Below, piece after piece: positions 1-8,589 of a stretch of DNA of 64,000 nt (position 1 is its first letter; the number at the start of each line of letters is the position of its first letter). This stretch comes from Bowmanella denitrificans (GTDB lineage Bacteria > Pseudomonadota > Gammaproteobacteria > Enterobacterales > Alteromonadaceae), in NCBI RefSeq assembly GCF_039522935.1, contig NZ_BAAAEI010000002.1:153190-217189 (forward strand). Direction: 5' to 3'. The notes under the pieces are model-generated. The model was not told the DNA's origin. It saw only the letters and a program-made list of their open reading frames with translations, and did no database searches. The position numbers and the translations under genes are program-made.

Positions 1-227
1 AATGCGCCGGGGGTATCGGTTTGAGGAATAGTCAGATCGCCAATAATGGCCAGCACGCGCATTTGTTCAGCACTGAAGACCTGCAGTTGGCGCGGCGCAG
101 ACTGGGCAAACGCCATGGCCACCGATAGCGCATTGCCACCTAATAAACTCTGGGCCGCCTGTACGCCAAACAACACCCCAAGTCCTTTCAGCAGACTGCG
201 GCGCTGGATTACCAAACTGCTGGTCAT
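1..227 (-). CDS. Gluconate 2-dehydrogenase subunit 3-like protein (partial)
   Basis: Only the N-terminal 75 or so codons lie in the window; the rest is beyond the left edge. The protein opens with a twin-arginine type leader (QRRSLLKGLGVLFG) and continues with SAEQMRVLAIIGDLTIPQTDTPGA, split here as 'SAEQMRVLAIIGD' and 'LTIPQTDTPGA'. That matches the start of the mature domain of the complete homologue at 991-1602 (SAEDLAYLNDIAD, then IIPRTDTPGA). The family is the small Tat-exported partner of membrane or periplasmic GMC dehydrogenases. Its ATG overlaps the TGA of the DUF1080 gene (ATGA), so it is the last visible gene of the operon. It is a second subunit-3 paralogue; whether another GMC partner follows cannot be seen. 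Confidence 0.8.
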   Translation of the reverse strand, partial: MTSSLVIQRRSLLKGLGVLFGVQAAQSLLGGNALSVAMAFAQSAPRQLQVFSAEQMRVLAIIGDLTIPQTDTPGA

Positions 228-967
228 AGCGGGCGTACCCAAATATTACGGAAGCTGACCAGATTACCGTGGTCCTGCAACTGGATAGGGGCACAGCCGT
301 GGGCTTCATAGCTGGGCTCGCCTACCCACACCGTGTTGCCCTGAATTTCCGTATGGTTTTGCACCACTACACCATTGTGTAGCACGGTGATATAGCCAGG
401 ACGGCTGAGTTTACTGCCGTCAAATCGGGGCGCGGTGAAGATAATGTCGTAGCTTTGCCATTGCCCGGGCGAGCGCATGGCGTTTACCAGCGGTATCACC
501 TGCTTATACAGGGCGCCCGCCTGGCCATTGCTGTAGGTGCGATTCTGGTACGAGTCCAGGATCTGAATCTCGTAGCGCTGCTGCAGAAATACACCGCTGT
601 TGTTGCGCTGTTGCCCCTGCATGTTGGGATCGGGTTCAGGCACCTGCCATTCCAGATGCAACTGAACGTCGCAGAATTCTGCCTTGCTGCGAATATCACC
701 GCTGCCGGGTTTGACGGTCATCACGCCGTCTTTTACTGTCCAGGCAGCGTCACCGCCTTTTACACTTTGCCAGGCGTTTAACCCGGCCCCGCCAAACAAC
801 ACGGTGGCATCGGACGGAGGCGCATTGTCCGGCGCTGCGATAATCTGCGGCTCAGGCTCCCAGACTTCGGTTTTCTGTGCTTGCTTTTCCATATCGCTCT
901 GGGCCCAGGCACTGTGACTGGCCAGTATCAGCCCCATGGCTAAGCTGGATAGTTTGCTGCTGTTCAT
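224..967 (-). CDS. Secreted DUF1080 (3-keto-disaccharide hydrolase family) protein
   Basis: About 247 residues. A signal peptide is visible (MNSSKLSSLAMGLILASHSAWA, cleavage after AWA-Q), so the protein is periplasmic or exported. The mature part has the concanavalin-like DUF1080 pattern: LFGGAGLNAWQSVKGG, then W-VKDGVMTVKPGSGDIRSK, NNSGVFLQQRYEIQILDS and VSFRNIWVRPL. Members of this family act on 3-keto-sugars or other glycosides, usually beside GMC or Gfo/Idh dehydrogenases, as here. I chose the ATG at 967 because it begins the signal peptide and has a GAGA-type ribosome site; a longer in-frame start at 1003 would spoil the leader. The stop overlaps the next gene. The exact substrate is unknown. 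Confidence 0.8.
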   Translation of the reverse strand: MNSSKLSSLAMGLILASHSAWAQSDMEKQAQKTEVWEPEPQIIAAPDNAPPSDATVLFGGAGLNAWQSVKGGDAAWTVKDGVMTVKPGSGDIRSKAEFCDVQLHLEWQVPEPDPNMQGQQRNNSGVFLQQRYEIQILDSYQNRTYSNGQAGALYKQVIPLVNAMRSPGQWQSYDIIFTAPRFDGSKLSRPGYITVLHNGVVVQNHTEIQGNTVWVGEPSYEAHGCAPIQLQDHGNLVSFRNIWVRPL

Positions 968-990
968 GGTTATTCTCTTTATCGGTAAAA

Positions 991-1602
991 TCAGGTCGCC
1001 CAAGCTTTGTCACCTTTTTGATACGGAAACTCACCGTCATAGCGGCCGGGCACGGCCACATAGCGAAGCACTTTGGTGGCGCCTATCTCTGAAGTAAAAA
1101 AGCCCAGCAAGGTCAGTTGCTTAAACAAGGTGAAATAATGTGGCAGGGGGCGGGGCTGATCCGGTCTGCCGCCGGGGCGGCCCAACTCCCAATGGTCAAT
1201 CTGGTTTTCACGGTTATACTGATACGCGGCTTCATTCAGCCCGGATAACAGGCTATGGCGCTGTGCATTGTCCAGCAGTAAAAACGGCTTACCGAAACGG
1301 GATTGCGCTTCGCTGTTAATCTGTGTCATACCTTGCTTAAACAATGCCTGCTCGGCAGGTAAATAACAATCGGCGACCCAGATGGCCATGATACGCCCTA
1401 CGTCGGCGTCTTTTGCCCCTGGGGTATCGGTGCGCGGAATAATGCAGTCGGCGATGTCGTTTAAATAGGCCAAATCTTCAGCACTAAAACCGGCTGCTTT
1501 GAGTGGTGTGGCGCTGGGCACGGGTGTCCAGGCCAGGGCATTACCGACAAAGGCCGCCCCGGTTGCGGCGCCAATAAACTTGAGTAGTTCGCGTCTGTCC
1601 AT
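991..1602 (-). CDS. Gluconate 2-dehydrogenase subunit 3 family protein
   Basis: About 203 residues, beginning MDRRELLKFIGAATGAAFVG, a Tat-like leader with a twin arginine. The body contains the family's CIIPRTDTPGAKDADVGRIM segment and a C-terminal ATKVLRYVAVPGRYDGEFPY stretch. In known systems this small subunit carries the Tat signal and ferries the cofactor-loaded GMC flavoprotein across the inner membrane. The ATG shares one base with the TGA of the GMC gene (TGATG), which indicates translational coupling of the two partners. A 47-codon longer reading frame exists but runs inside the GMC gene and is not favoured. Confidence 0.85.
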   Translation of the reverse strand: MDRRELLKFIGAATGAAFVGNALAWTPVPSATPLKAAGFSAEDLAYLNDIADCIIPRTDTPGAKDADVGRIMAIWVADCYLPAEQALFKQGMTQINSEAQSRFGKPFLLLDNAQRHSLLSGLNEAAYQYNRENQIDHWELGRPGGRPDQPRPLPHYFTLFKQLTLLGFFTSEIGATKVLRYVAVPGRYDGEFPYQKGDKAWAT

Positions 1603-3287
1603 CACAGGTTTCCTCGCTTCAGTTCTGCCACTGCATAGTCTGCCGCTCTGGCGGTCAGTGCCATATAAGTCAGGGATGGATTCACGCAGGAGGCGGACGT
1701 CATACAAGCACCGTCGGTGACAAAGACATTCAGCGCGTCCCATACTTGATTGTGTTTGTTCAGTACCGAGGTCTTGGGGTCACGGCCCATGCGGGCCGTT
1801 CCCATCTCGTGAATGCCCATGCCAGGGGCATAATCGCTGTCATAGCCCCGCACGTTTTTCAGTCCGGCTGCTTCAAACATTTCCATCGCGTCCTGCTGCA
1901 TATCTTTACGCATCGCCAGCTCATTGGCTTTAATTTCTACGTCTATGGCCAATACCGGCAGTCCCCATTTGTCTTTTACCTGGTGGTTCAAATAAACCCG
2001 GTTTTCGTGGTAGGGCAGCATCTCACCAAAGGCTGACATACCAATGCCCCAATGCCCCGGCTCGGTCATGCCGGCTTTGAGCGTGGCACCAATGCCCAGT
2101 TCAGCAATATCCTTCTGCCAGCCCTGACGACCGGCACTGCCCTGATAACCAAAGCCACGTAAATAGTCGCGTTTGTCATTGTGCCAGTTACGAAAGCGCG
2201 GAATATAGAAGCCAGCGGGCCGCCGACCAAAAGTATATTTATCCAGATAGCCTTCCACATCGGCAGACGCGCCAACGCGGAAATGATGATCCATCACATT
2301 GTGACCCAGTTCGCCGCTGCTGCTGCCCAGGCCGCCTTCCCAGATATCGGTGGCGGAGTTCATCAACAACCAGGCAGTATTCAGGGCCGAAGCGTTTAAG
2401 AAGACAATTTTGCTCTTGTACTCAATAACCTGGTTGGTCTGTGCATCAATAATCTCGACCCCGGTCGCGCGTTTCTTATCTTTGTCATACAACACCTTTG
2501 AGACAATAGAGAAGGGACGCAGGGTCAGGTTGCCGGTTTTCATGGCGGCCGGCAAGGTGGCCGATTGGGTGCTGAAGTAACCACCAAAGGGGCAGCCCAG
2601 CCAACATTTGTTTCGATACTGGCAGTTTGCCCGGCCCTGTTCCGGTTTGGGTTCGGTCATATTGGCGCTACGACTGTTAATCAGGTGGCGAGTGCCCTTA
2701 AAGGCTTTTTGCAGTCGCGCGGCCACGTCTTTCTCCACGCAGTTAAGGGGAATCGGCGCCTGAAATTGCCCGTCTGGTAATACGTCCAGGCCATCCCGGT
2801 TGCCGCTGATACCGGCGAAACGTTCTACATAGTCATACCAGGGCGCCACGTCTTCATAACGAATAGGCCAGTCTACCGCGATACCTTCCTTGCCATTGGC
2901 CTGAAAATCCTCGGGGTTCAGGCGGTAGCTCTGTCGGCCCCACAGCAGCGAGCGGCCGCCCACATGATAGCCGCGAAACCAGTCGAAACGTTTGTCTTCA
3001 ATGTAGGGGGCATCTTTTTCATTGGCCCACATGCCAAAGGTGGATTCATTTAGCGGGTAATCACGGCGGATGACCGGATAGTCGAGCTTCATCTGCTGGG
3101 TGGGAACATCGCGGTGCGGGTAGTCCCAGGCTTCTTTATGGGCATTTTTGTAATCCTTGATATGCTCAATATTCTGGCCGCGTTCCAGCATCAGCACCCT
3201 CAGGCCCTTTTCGCACAGTTCCTTGGCGGCCCAGCCGCCACTGATACCCGAGCCCACTACAATTGCGTCATATTCATTGACTGACAT
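1602..3287 (-). CDS. GMC family FAD-dependent sugar/alcohol dehydrogenase
   Basis: 561 residues, the usual length for gluconate-2-dehydrogenase or glucoside-3-dehydrogenase large subunits. The FAD Rossmann motif VVGSGISGG lies at residues 10-18. The C-terminal GMC domain has GIHEMGTARMG and CVNPSLTYMALTARAADYAV, which carry the conserved His and Asn of the active site. There is no signal peptide, which fits export in complex with the Tat-tagged subunit 3 encoded directly downstream. A good ribosome site (AGAGG, 9 bases before ATG) supports the start. Context (DUF1080, two sugar isomerases, Gfo/Idh enzyme) favours oxidation of a sugar or glycoside, possibly at C3; gluconate or another polyol is an alternative. 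Electron acceptor not visible in the window. Confidence 0.88.
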   Translation of the reverse strand: MSVNEYDAIVVGSGISGGWAAKELCEKGLRVLMLERGQNIEHIKDYKNAHKEAWDYPHRDVPTQQMKLDYPVIRRDYPLNESTFGMWANEKDAPYIEDKRFDWFRGYHVGGRSLLWGRQSYRLNPEDFQANGKEGIAVDWPIRYEDVAPWYDYVERFAGISGNRDGLDVLPDGQFQAPIPLNCVEKDVAARLQKAFKGTRHLINSRSANMTEPKPEQGRANCQYRNKCWLGCPFGGYFSTQSATLPAAMKTGNLTLRPFSIVSKVLYDKDKKRATGVEIIDAQTNQVIEYKSKIVFLNASALNTAWLLMNSATDIWEGGLGSSSGELGHNVMDHHFRVGASADVEGYLDKYTFGRRPAGFYIPRFRNWHNDKRDYLRGFGYQGSAGRQGWQKDIAELGIGATLKAGMTEPGHWGIGMSAFGEMLPYHENRVYLNHQVKDKWGLPVLAIDVEIKANELAMRKDMQQDAMEMFEAAGLKNVRGYDSDYAPGMGIHEMGTARMGRDPKTSVLNKHNQVWDALNVFVTDGACMTSASCVNPSLTYMALTARAADYAVAELKRGNL

Positions 3288-3329
3288 GGTCTTTTACCTC
3301 TTCAAGTCCACCGGCTGTTGTTATCAATA

Positions 3330-4205
3330 TTACTGGTCACAAATGTGCACAGCGTCGCGCAGTGAGGCGATCTTTCCTGCTTTGTCCGGTGGTGTGGGAA
3401 TAAATTCCTGAGCCAGGTAACCGCTAAAGCCGGTGGCTTTAATGGCTCTGGCGATGGCGGCATAATTCAGTTCCTGGCTGTCGTCTATCTCATGGCGTCC
3501 TGGCACACCGGCCGTGTGGTAGTGGCCGAAATAGCCATGGTTATCCTGAATAGTACGAATAATGTCGCCTTCATTAATCTGCATATGGTAAATGTCATAC
3601 AGCAGCTTAAAGTGTTCGCTGCCCAGCGCTTTGCATAACGCGATACCCCAGGCGGAGTTATCTGCCATATAGTCGGGGTGATCCACCTTGCTGTTAAACA
3701 GTTCCATCTGCAAAACCACGCCGCGTTTCTCGGCGTGCGGCAAAACCTGCTGCAGGCCAGTGACAGCATTAGCCAGACCCACCTGTGGGCTGATTCCGCG
3801 CTTATTGCCGCTAAAGCAAATCAAATTTCTGTAGCCTGCATCGGCGACCAAATCGATATGCCGCAGATAACGGGCAATCAATTGCGGATGAAATGCGGTG
3901 TCGCACCAGCCATCCGTCAAATTCAGCTCGGCACCATTACACATGGATGCGTCTACCCCATACTTTTTCAGGACCGGCCAATCCTCTGGCCCGACCAAAT
4001 CAATGGCGGCAAAGCCCAGGGATTTGACTACCTGACAAAGTTCTTCAAGGGACAAATCAGCATAGGTCCAGCGGCTTACCGAGTGGCGTATATGGCCCTT
4101 CAAGCCCTTCTGAGCTGGACCTGAAGCCAGAGTCAGGGATGGGAGTGCACTAAGGCCCCCTGCCAGCGCCAGCCCTTTAAACAGTTGCCGGCGCGTGCTA
4201 TTCAT
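3330..4205 (-). CDS. Tat-exported hydroxypyruvate isomerase-like TIM-barrel protein
   Basis: About 291 residues. It opens with a twin-arginine leader (NSTRRQLFKGLALAGGLSA) followed by an AP-endonuclease-2 type TIM barrel. Candidate metal or catalytic residues sit in the family positions: VLQMELFNSK, LLYDIYHMQINEGD, GHYHTAGVPGRHEID and LAQEFIPT, as in hydroxypyruvate isomerase and sugar epimerases. The start at 4205 overlaps the MFS gene stop by 8 bases and begins the leader; a 15-codon longer frame lies within the MFS gene. Export of an isomerase suggests that a product of the GMC enzyme is rearranged in the periplasm. Substrate unknown. Confidence 0.8.
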   Translation of the reverse strand: MNSTRRQLFKGLALAGGLSALPSLTLASGPAQKGLKGHIRHSVSRWTYADLSLEELCQVVKSLGFAAIDLVGPEDWPVLKKYGVDASMCNGAELNLTDGWCDTAFHPQLIARYLRHIDLVADAGYRNLICFSGNKRGISPQVGLANAVTGLQQVLPHAEKRGVVLQMELFNSKVDHPDYMADNSAWGIALCKALGSEHFKLLYDIYHMQINEGDIIRTIQDNHGYFGHYHTAGVPGRHEIDDSQELNYAAIARAIKATGFSGYLAQEFIPTPPDKAGKIASLRDAVHICDQ

Positions 4206-5421
4206 GGCTTTCAATCCGTTCGTTTTTGAAGCTAAGCAGGAACAGCACAAAGATCACAGCGGCAAAACCGGCCGGATACAGCCAGATGTGTTGCCAGTCA
4301 TGGCCACCGCCCTGGGCAAACAGGTCGGTAATCCGGCCCGCTACCCAAAAACCAACCAGCATACCCAGACCGTATGTGGCGAGGGTAATCAGACCTTGTG
4401 CCGCACTTTTGCTTTGTTCGCTGGCCTTGGCATTGGTGTATATCTGCCCGGAGACAAAAAAGAAGTCATAACAAATGCCGTGTAGGGCGATGCCCAGCAG
4501 CAACATCACCACCGCACCATCAGCATCACCAAAGGCAAACAGTACATAGCGCAGGGCCCAGGCACCCATACCGACCAGTAAGGTGAGCTTGATACCAAAA
4601 CGTTGCAGAAACACCGGCAGGGCCAGCATAAACAGGACTTCAGATACCTGTCCCAGGGTCATTTTACCCGTGGCGTTTTCCACGCCGATTTCGGTCAGAA
4701 AGGGATTGGCATTCTGGTAGTAGAATGCCAGGGGGATGCAGATCAGAATGGAAGACACAAAAAACAGCAGGAAATTGCGATCTCTCAGCATGGCCAGGGC
4801 GTCCAGCCCCAGCATTTGCCCCAGGCTGGTCTGTCCGTTATTGGCTTTGGGCGGTGTGGCCGGCAGGCTGAAACTGAACAGGCCCAGCAGCAATGATGCC
4901 GCCGCGCAGAGCAAGAAGGTATTTTTCAGCATGCCCTGGGCAATGGCGTCTTTGGCATCCCAGGAGAACACATAGCTGATCACCAGACCGGCGACAATCC
5001 AGCCGATGGTGCCCCAAACCCGAATTTTGCCAAATTCCCTGGCCGGCTCCTGCATCTGGCCAAATGACACCGAGTTAACCAGCGCCAGGGTGGGCATATA
5101 AGCGAGCATATAGGCCAGCACATAGGGGTAAAAGGCGTCAAAGCTGTCGGCGCTATACAGGCAGTACATCAACACCGCCCCCAGTAAATGCAAGATGCCA
5201 AGAATACGTTCGGCATTAAAGTAGCGGTCGGCAATCAAACCAATCACAAAAGGCGCGATAATGGCCCCCCACGATTGGGTAGAGAAGGCCATCCCAATCT
5301 GATTACCACTGGCCCCCAGATTATTGCCTAGAAATGTACCAAGAGTGACAAACCAGCCGCCCCAGATAAAAAACTGCAGAAACATCATCAGGCAGAGTTG
5401 AACGCGAATTCCCATGCTCAT
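4198..5421 (-). CDS. Nucleoside:H+ symporter-like MFS transporter
   Basis: 407 residues with about twelve hydrophobic segments. The N-terminus (MFLQFFIWGGWFVTLGTFL) and FGKIRVWGTIGWIVAGLVIS are characteristic of the NupG/XapB-type MFS family. Homologues of this family recur in sugar operons of marine bacteria and Bacteroidetes, so a sugar rather than a nucleoside is the likelier cargo (inference). It probably carries the oxidised or isomerised sugar across the inner membrane. The start at 5421 has an AGGAG site six bases upstream. It is followed by the exported isomerase with an 8-base overlap. Confidence 0.82.
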   Translation of the reverse strand: MSMGIRVQLCLMMFLQFFIWGGWFVTLGTFLGNNLGASGNQIGMAFSTQSWGAIIAPFVIGLIADRYFNAERILGILHLLGAVLMYCLYSADSFDAFYPYVLAYMLAYMPTLALVNSVSFGQMQEPAREFGKIRVWGTIGWIVAGLVISYVFSWDAKDAIAQGMLKNTFLLCAAASLLLGLFSFSLPATPPKANNGQTSLGQMLGLDALAMLRDRNFLLFFVSSILICIPLAFYYQNANPFLTEIGVENATGKMTLGQVSEVLFMLALPVFLQRFGIKLTLLVGMGAWALRYVLFAFGDADGAVVMLLLGIALHGICYDFFFVSGQIYTNAKASEQSKSAAQGLITLATYGLGMLVGFWVAGRITDLFAQGGGHDWQHIWLYPAGFAAVIFVLFLLSFKNERIESHE

Positions 5422-5430
5422 GGCTATCTC

Positions 5431-6483
5431 CTATAAACCCAGGATCTTGCGGTTAAGTGCTTCGTCGGCGCCGCTGGCAGCAAAGTCGTCAAAGGCTTTA
5501 TCTGTAGTGCGGATAATATGCTGGCGGATAAAATCTGCGCCTTCGCGGGCGCCATCCTCTGGGTGCTTAATACAGCATTCCCATTCCAGTACCGCCCAGC
5601 CCTGATAGCCATATTGGGTCAGCTTGCTGAAGATACCGCCAAAATCGATTTGCCCGTCACCCAGCGAACGGAAACGGCCCGGCCTTTCCAGCCAGGACTG
5701 GTACCCGCCGTAGACGCCGCTACGACCATTGGCAATAAATTCCGCGTCCTTGACATGGAAGGCCTTAATGCGTTCATGGTAAATATCGATAAAGGCAAGA
5801 TAATCCAGGTGTTGTAAGACAAAATGGCTGGGATCGTAAAGGATGTTTGCGGCCGGATGCTGACCTGTCGCGTCTAAAAAGCGCTCAAAGGTGACCCCGT
5901 CGTGCAGGTCTTCACCCGGGTGCAGTTCATAGCAAATATCCACTCCCAGTTCGGCGAATTTATCCAGAACCGGCAACCAGCGTTTGGCCAGTTCGGCAAA
6001 GCCTTGTTCTACCAGTCCGGCTGGACGCTGTGGCCAGGGATAGTGGGTATGCCATAGTAAGCTGCCAGAGAAGCTGGCATGGGTAGTGAGTTGCATTTTG
6101 GCGCTGGCCTCGGCAGCGGCCAGCAACTGCTGGTTGGCCCATTGACATCTGGCCTGCGGATTACCGCGCAATGACGCTGGTGCAAAGCCGTCAAACATTT
6201 GGTCGTAAGCAGGATGTACCGCCAGCAATTGGCCCTGCAGATGGGTGGATAACTCCGTGATAGCCAGGCCATGGCTGGCCGCTACTCCCAGCACTTCATC
6301 ACAGTAATCCTGACTGCTAGCGGCTTGTTCCAGGTTAAACAGGCGCTGATCCCAGGTGGGCAGTTGTATGCCCTGATAGCCCAGACTGGCAGCCCAGCGA
6401 CAGATGCTGTCAAAATTATTGAATGGGGCGTCGTCACCGGCAAATTGGGCAAGAAAGATAGCCGGACCTTTGATGGTATTCAT
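5431..6483 (-). CDS. Cytoplasmic sugar phosphate isomerase/epimerase (TIM barrel)
   Basis: 350 residues without a signal peptide, so cytoplasmic, in contrast to the Tat-tagged paralogue at 3330-4205. The AP-endonuclease-2/xylose-isomerase-like barrel shows CYELHPGEDLHDG, NILYDPSHFVLQ, IKAFHVKDAEF and AVLEWECCIKHPEDG, the usual Glu, Asp, His and Glu metal ligands. Proteins of this type are commonly encoded beside Gfo/Idh/MocA dehydrogenases, and the gene begins two bases after the stop of one here. A role in epimerisation, isomerisation or dehydration of a keto-sugar is likely. Substrate not identifiable from sequence alone. Confidence 0.82.
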   Translation of the reverse strand: MNTIKGPAIFLAQFAGDDAPFNNFDSICRWAASLGYQGIQLPTWDQRLFNLEQAASSQDYCDEVLGVAASHGLAITELSTHLQGQLLAVHPAYDQMFDGFAPASLRGNPQARCQWANQQLLAAAEASAKMQLTTHASFSGSLLWHTHYPWPQRPAGLVEQGFAELAKRWLPVLDKFAELGVDICYELHPGEDLHDGVTFERFLDATGQHPAANILYDPSHFVLQHLDYLAFIDIYHERIKAFHVKDAEFIANGRSGVYGGYQSWLERPGRFRSLGDGQIDFGGIFSKLTQYGYQGWAVLEWECCIKHPEDGAREGADFIRQHIIRTTDKAFDDFAASGADEALNRKILGL

Positions 6484-6485
6484 GT

Positions 6486-7652
6486 TCAGGCTCCCTGGTC
6501 TGACGTTTGAGAAAAATCGGCCAGCTTATGCCATTTCTGTTCGGATGCGCTGGCGGCCACCACGGTTTCAATAAAGGCCATACCACGCAGGGCTGAATCA
6601 ATGCCGGGCAGTAAGGATGCTGGTTGCAGCTGATTTGGCTGAAAATCCATAACCTGGCTGGCAAACTGGCAATACAGGTTGGCAAAGGCTTCCAGATAGC
6701 CTTCGGGGTGACCCGGTGGAGTGCGGGTTATCCCCCCCAATGCGGTGGCTGTGGCAGTGGCGCTGCGCAAGGTTTCAAATGGCTTATCGGCATGCATCAG
6801 CTTAAGACTGTTGGGTGCCTGTTGTGACCAGTCCAAAGAGGCTTTCTCGCCGTAGACCCGGATACGCAGATTGTTTTCCTCGCCCACTGCAATCTGGCTG
6901 GCACTCAGCAGCCCGCGGGCGCCGCTGGCAAAACGCAGCATCACTACCCCGTCATCATCCAGTAAGCGCTCACCACTGGCATTAAGGTCGGCACTGAGCA
7001 AATCGATTTTGTCATCACAAATAAATTCCGCCAGATTGGCCGCATGCACGCCAATATCCGCCATACAGCAGCTCACTCCGGCCTGAGCCGGATCCAGACG
7101 CCAGGCAGCCTGTTTGCCTGCTTCCGCACTGGTGTCGGCCAGCCAGCCCTGGTGATATTCCACCACCACTTTACGCACTTTGCCCAGTTCACCTTGTTTT
7201 ATCAGTTGCCGGGCGGCCACCACCATAGGGTAGCCGGTATAAGTATGGGTTAACGCATACAGGCAGCCACTTTGCTGCTGAATTACTGCCAGTTGCTCGG
7301 CTTCACGCAAATTCAGGGTGGCGGGTTTATCGCACAGCACATGAAAGCCGGCCTGCAGCGCCTGTCTGGCCACATCAAAATGCAAATGATTGGGGGTGAC
7401 AATGCTGACAAACTCCATGCGTTGCCCGGCAGGCAAGCTTGCCTCAGCTTCGAACATAGCCTGGTAGCTGGGATAACAACGGCTTGCATCCAGATTAAGC
7501 TGTTGGCTCATCTGTGCGGACTTTTGCGCATCGCGGCTGAAGGCACCGCAAACCAGTTCAATACGCCCGTCCAAGTTGGCCGCCATGCGGTGCACCGCAC
7601 CAATAAAGGCATCGGGGCCACCGCCCACCATACCCATCCTGACTTTTCTCAT
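6486..7652 (-). CDS. Gfo/Idh/MocA family NAD(P)-dependent oxidoreductase
   Basis: 388 residues. The N-terminal Rossmann fold opens with RMGMVGGGPDAFIGAVHR. VTPNHLHFDVARQAL and LCDKPATLNLREAEQL follow; the lysine of CDKP corresponds to the catalytic EKP lysine of the family. The second domain has the usual DIGVHAANLAEF motif. Such enzymes oxidise or reduce sugars, including at C3, in the cytoplasm. It is the first gene of the minus-strand operon, starting opposite the PAS-AraC regulator. Tight spacing to the next gene (two bases) supports co-transcription. Confidence 0.87.
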   Translation of the reverse strand: MRKVRMGMVGGGPDAFIGAVHRMAANLDGRIELVCGAFSRDAQKSAQMSQQLNLDASRCYPSYQAMFEAEASLPAGQRMEFVSIVTPNHLHFDVARQALQAGFHVLCDKPATLNLREAEQLAVIQQQSGCLYALTHTYTGYPMVVAARQLIKQGELGKVRKVVVEYHQGWLADTSAEAGKQAAWRLDPAQAGVSCCMADIGVHAANLAEFICDDKIDLLSADLNASGERLLDDDGVVMLRFASGARGLLSASQIAVGEENNLRIRVYGEKASLDWSQQAPNSLKLMHADKPFETLRSATATATALGGITRTPPGHPEGYLEAFANLYCQFASQVMDFQPNQLQPASLLPGIDSALRGMAFIETVVAASASEQKWHKLADFSQTSDQGA

Positions 7653-7836
7653 CTGTTATCCGCCTGGATCTTTGACTGTTAACAGGATGTTAGCGCTAGC
7701 TGCGGTGAGGTAAATAGAATAGAATCGGTTGGTTGTAGCATTAAATCGGCGCGCCCTTTATTTGTGCAAGCGCTTTCTTTCCTATTCTTGAATAAAAAAT
7801 CTATTTCAATCATATTGTTATATTTATGTTGTGATT
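7653..7836. promoter_or_regulatory. Divergent promoter spacer with two AGCGCT palindromes
   Basis: This spacer separates the sugar operon (minus strand) from the PAS-AraC gene (plus strand). TAGCGCTA lies at 7691-7698 and TGCAAGCGCTTTCT at 7765-7778. The second fits the LacI/GalR-type pattern TGNAANCGNTTNCA at every position except the last. The AGCGCT cores begin 77 bases apart, close to seven helical turns, an arrangement suited to looping. No LacI-type gene lies in the window, so the binding protein is unknown. The AraC protein may also bind here. Confidence 0.5.
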
Positions 7837-8580
7837 ATGTCAGGATCTTTTTTACCCGCAATATCTGAACAGTTCATGCAATCTATGCCTTGTGCCCAGT
7901 GGCTGAAGATGTATGACTTGTTAACGGACGTGCTGGTATGGGTCAAGGACAGTGACAGTCGTATTCAATATGCCAACCAGGCGTTTCTTGAACACACCGG
8001 CTTAGGCAACCTGGAGCAGGCACTGGGAAAAACCGACTATGACTTTGCGCCCCGGCATATCGCCCGTCAGTTTCTGGCTGACGATCATAAGGTGCTGGGC
8101 GGGGAAGTGATTAACGACAGGCTGGAGATGAATGTACTGCGTTCCGGCGAGCTACATTGGTTTACCACCCATAAACGGCCTTTGTACGATCATCTGGGGC
8201 GGCGTATCGGCACCTGTGGGATCTCCCGTCATCTGCATAAAACCTCGATCATGCTGGGGCCACTGGCCAGTATAGAAAAACCGATGGAATTTATTCGGCG
8301 CAATTTCACGCTGCCGGTGCAGGTCAGTGAACTGGCGAATTTATGTCACTTGTCGGTCAGCGCGTTGGAGCGGCGTTTTCGCAAAGCGCTGGGTAAAACC
8401 CCAAAGCAACTGATTAATCAGCTACGTTTGGATCACGCCAGACGCTTACTGGTGGAAACCGACTTGCCGGTTTATTTGGTGGCGGAGCAAAGCGGTTTTA
8501 GTGATGCCAACTACTTCAGCCGCCAATTTTTAGCCGAGTTTGGTGAATCGCCCAGTTGTTTTCGTCAGGCATTTCGATAA
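7837..8580 (+). CDS. PAS-domain AraC-type transcriptional regulator
   Basis: About 247 residues. An N-terminal PAS fold (roughly residues 20-135, with VWVKDSDSRIQYANQAFLEH, KTDYDFAP and GTCGISRHLHK) is joined to a C-terminal AraC double helix-turn-helix (residues 155-247, with ELANLCHLSVSALERRFRKA and AEQSGFSDANYFSRQFLAEF). The usual cupin sugar-binding domain is missing; a PAS sensor takes its place. It is divergent from the sugar operon and is the obvious candidate regulator. The start is uncertain: GTG at 7831 or ATG at 7837 are both in frame, and no clear ribosome site is seen. Confidence 0.85.
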   Translation: MSGSFLPAISEQFMQSMPCAQWLKMYDLLTDVLVWVKDSDSRIQYANQAFLEHTGLGNLEQALGKTDYDFAPRHIARQFLADDHKVLGGEVINDRLEMNVLRSGELHWFTTHKRPLYDHLGRRIGTCGISRHLHKTSIMLGPLASIEKPMEFIRRNFTLPVQVSELANLCHLSVSALERRFRKALGKTPKQLINQLRLDHARRLLVETDLPVYLVAEQSGFSDANYFSRQFLAEFGESPSCFRQAFR

Positions 8581-8589
8581 GACGGGCCC

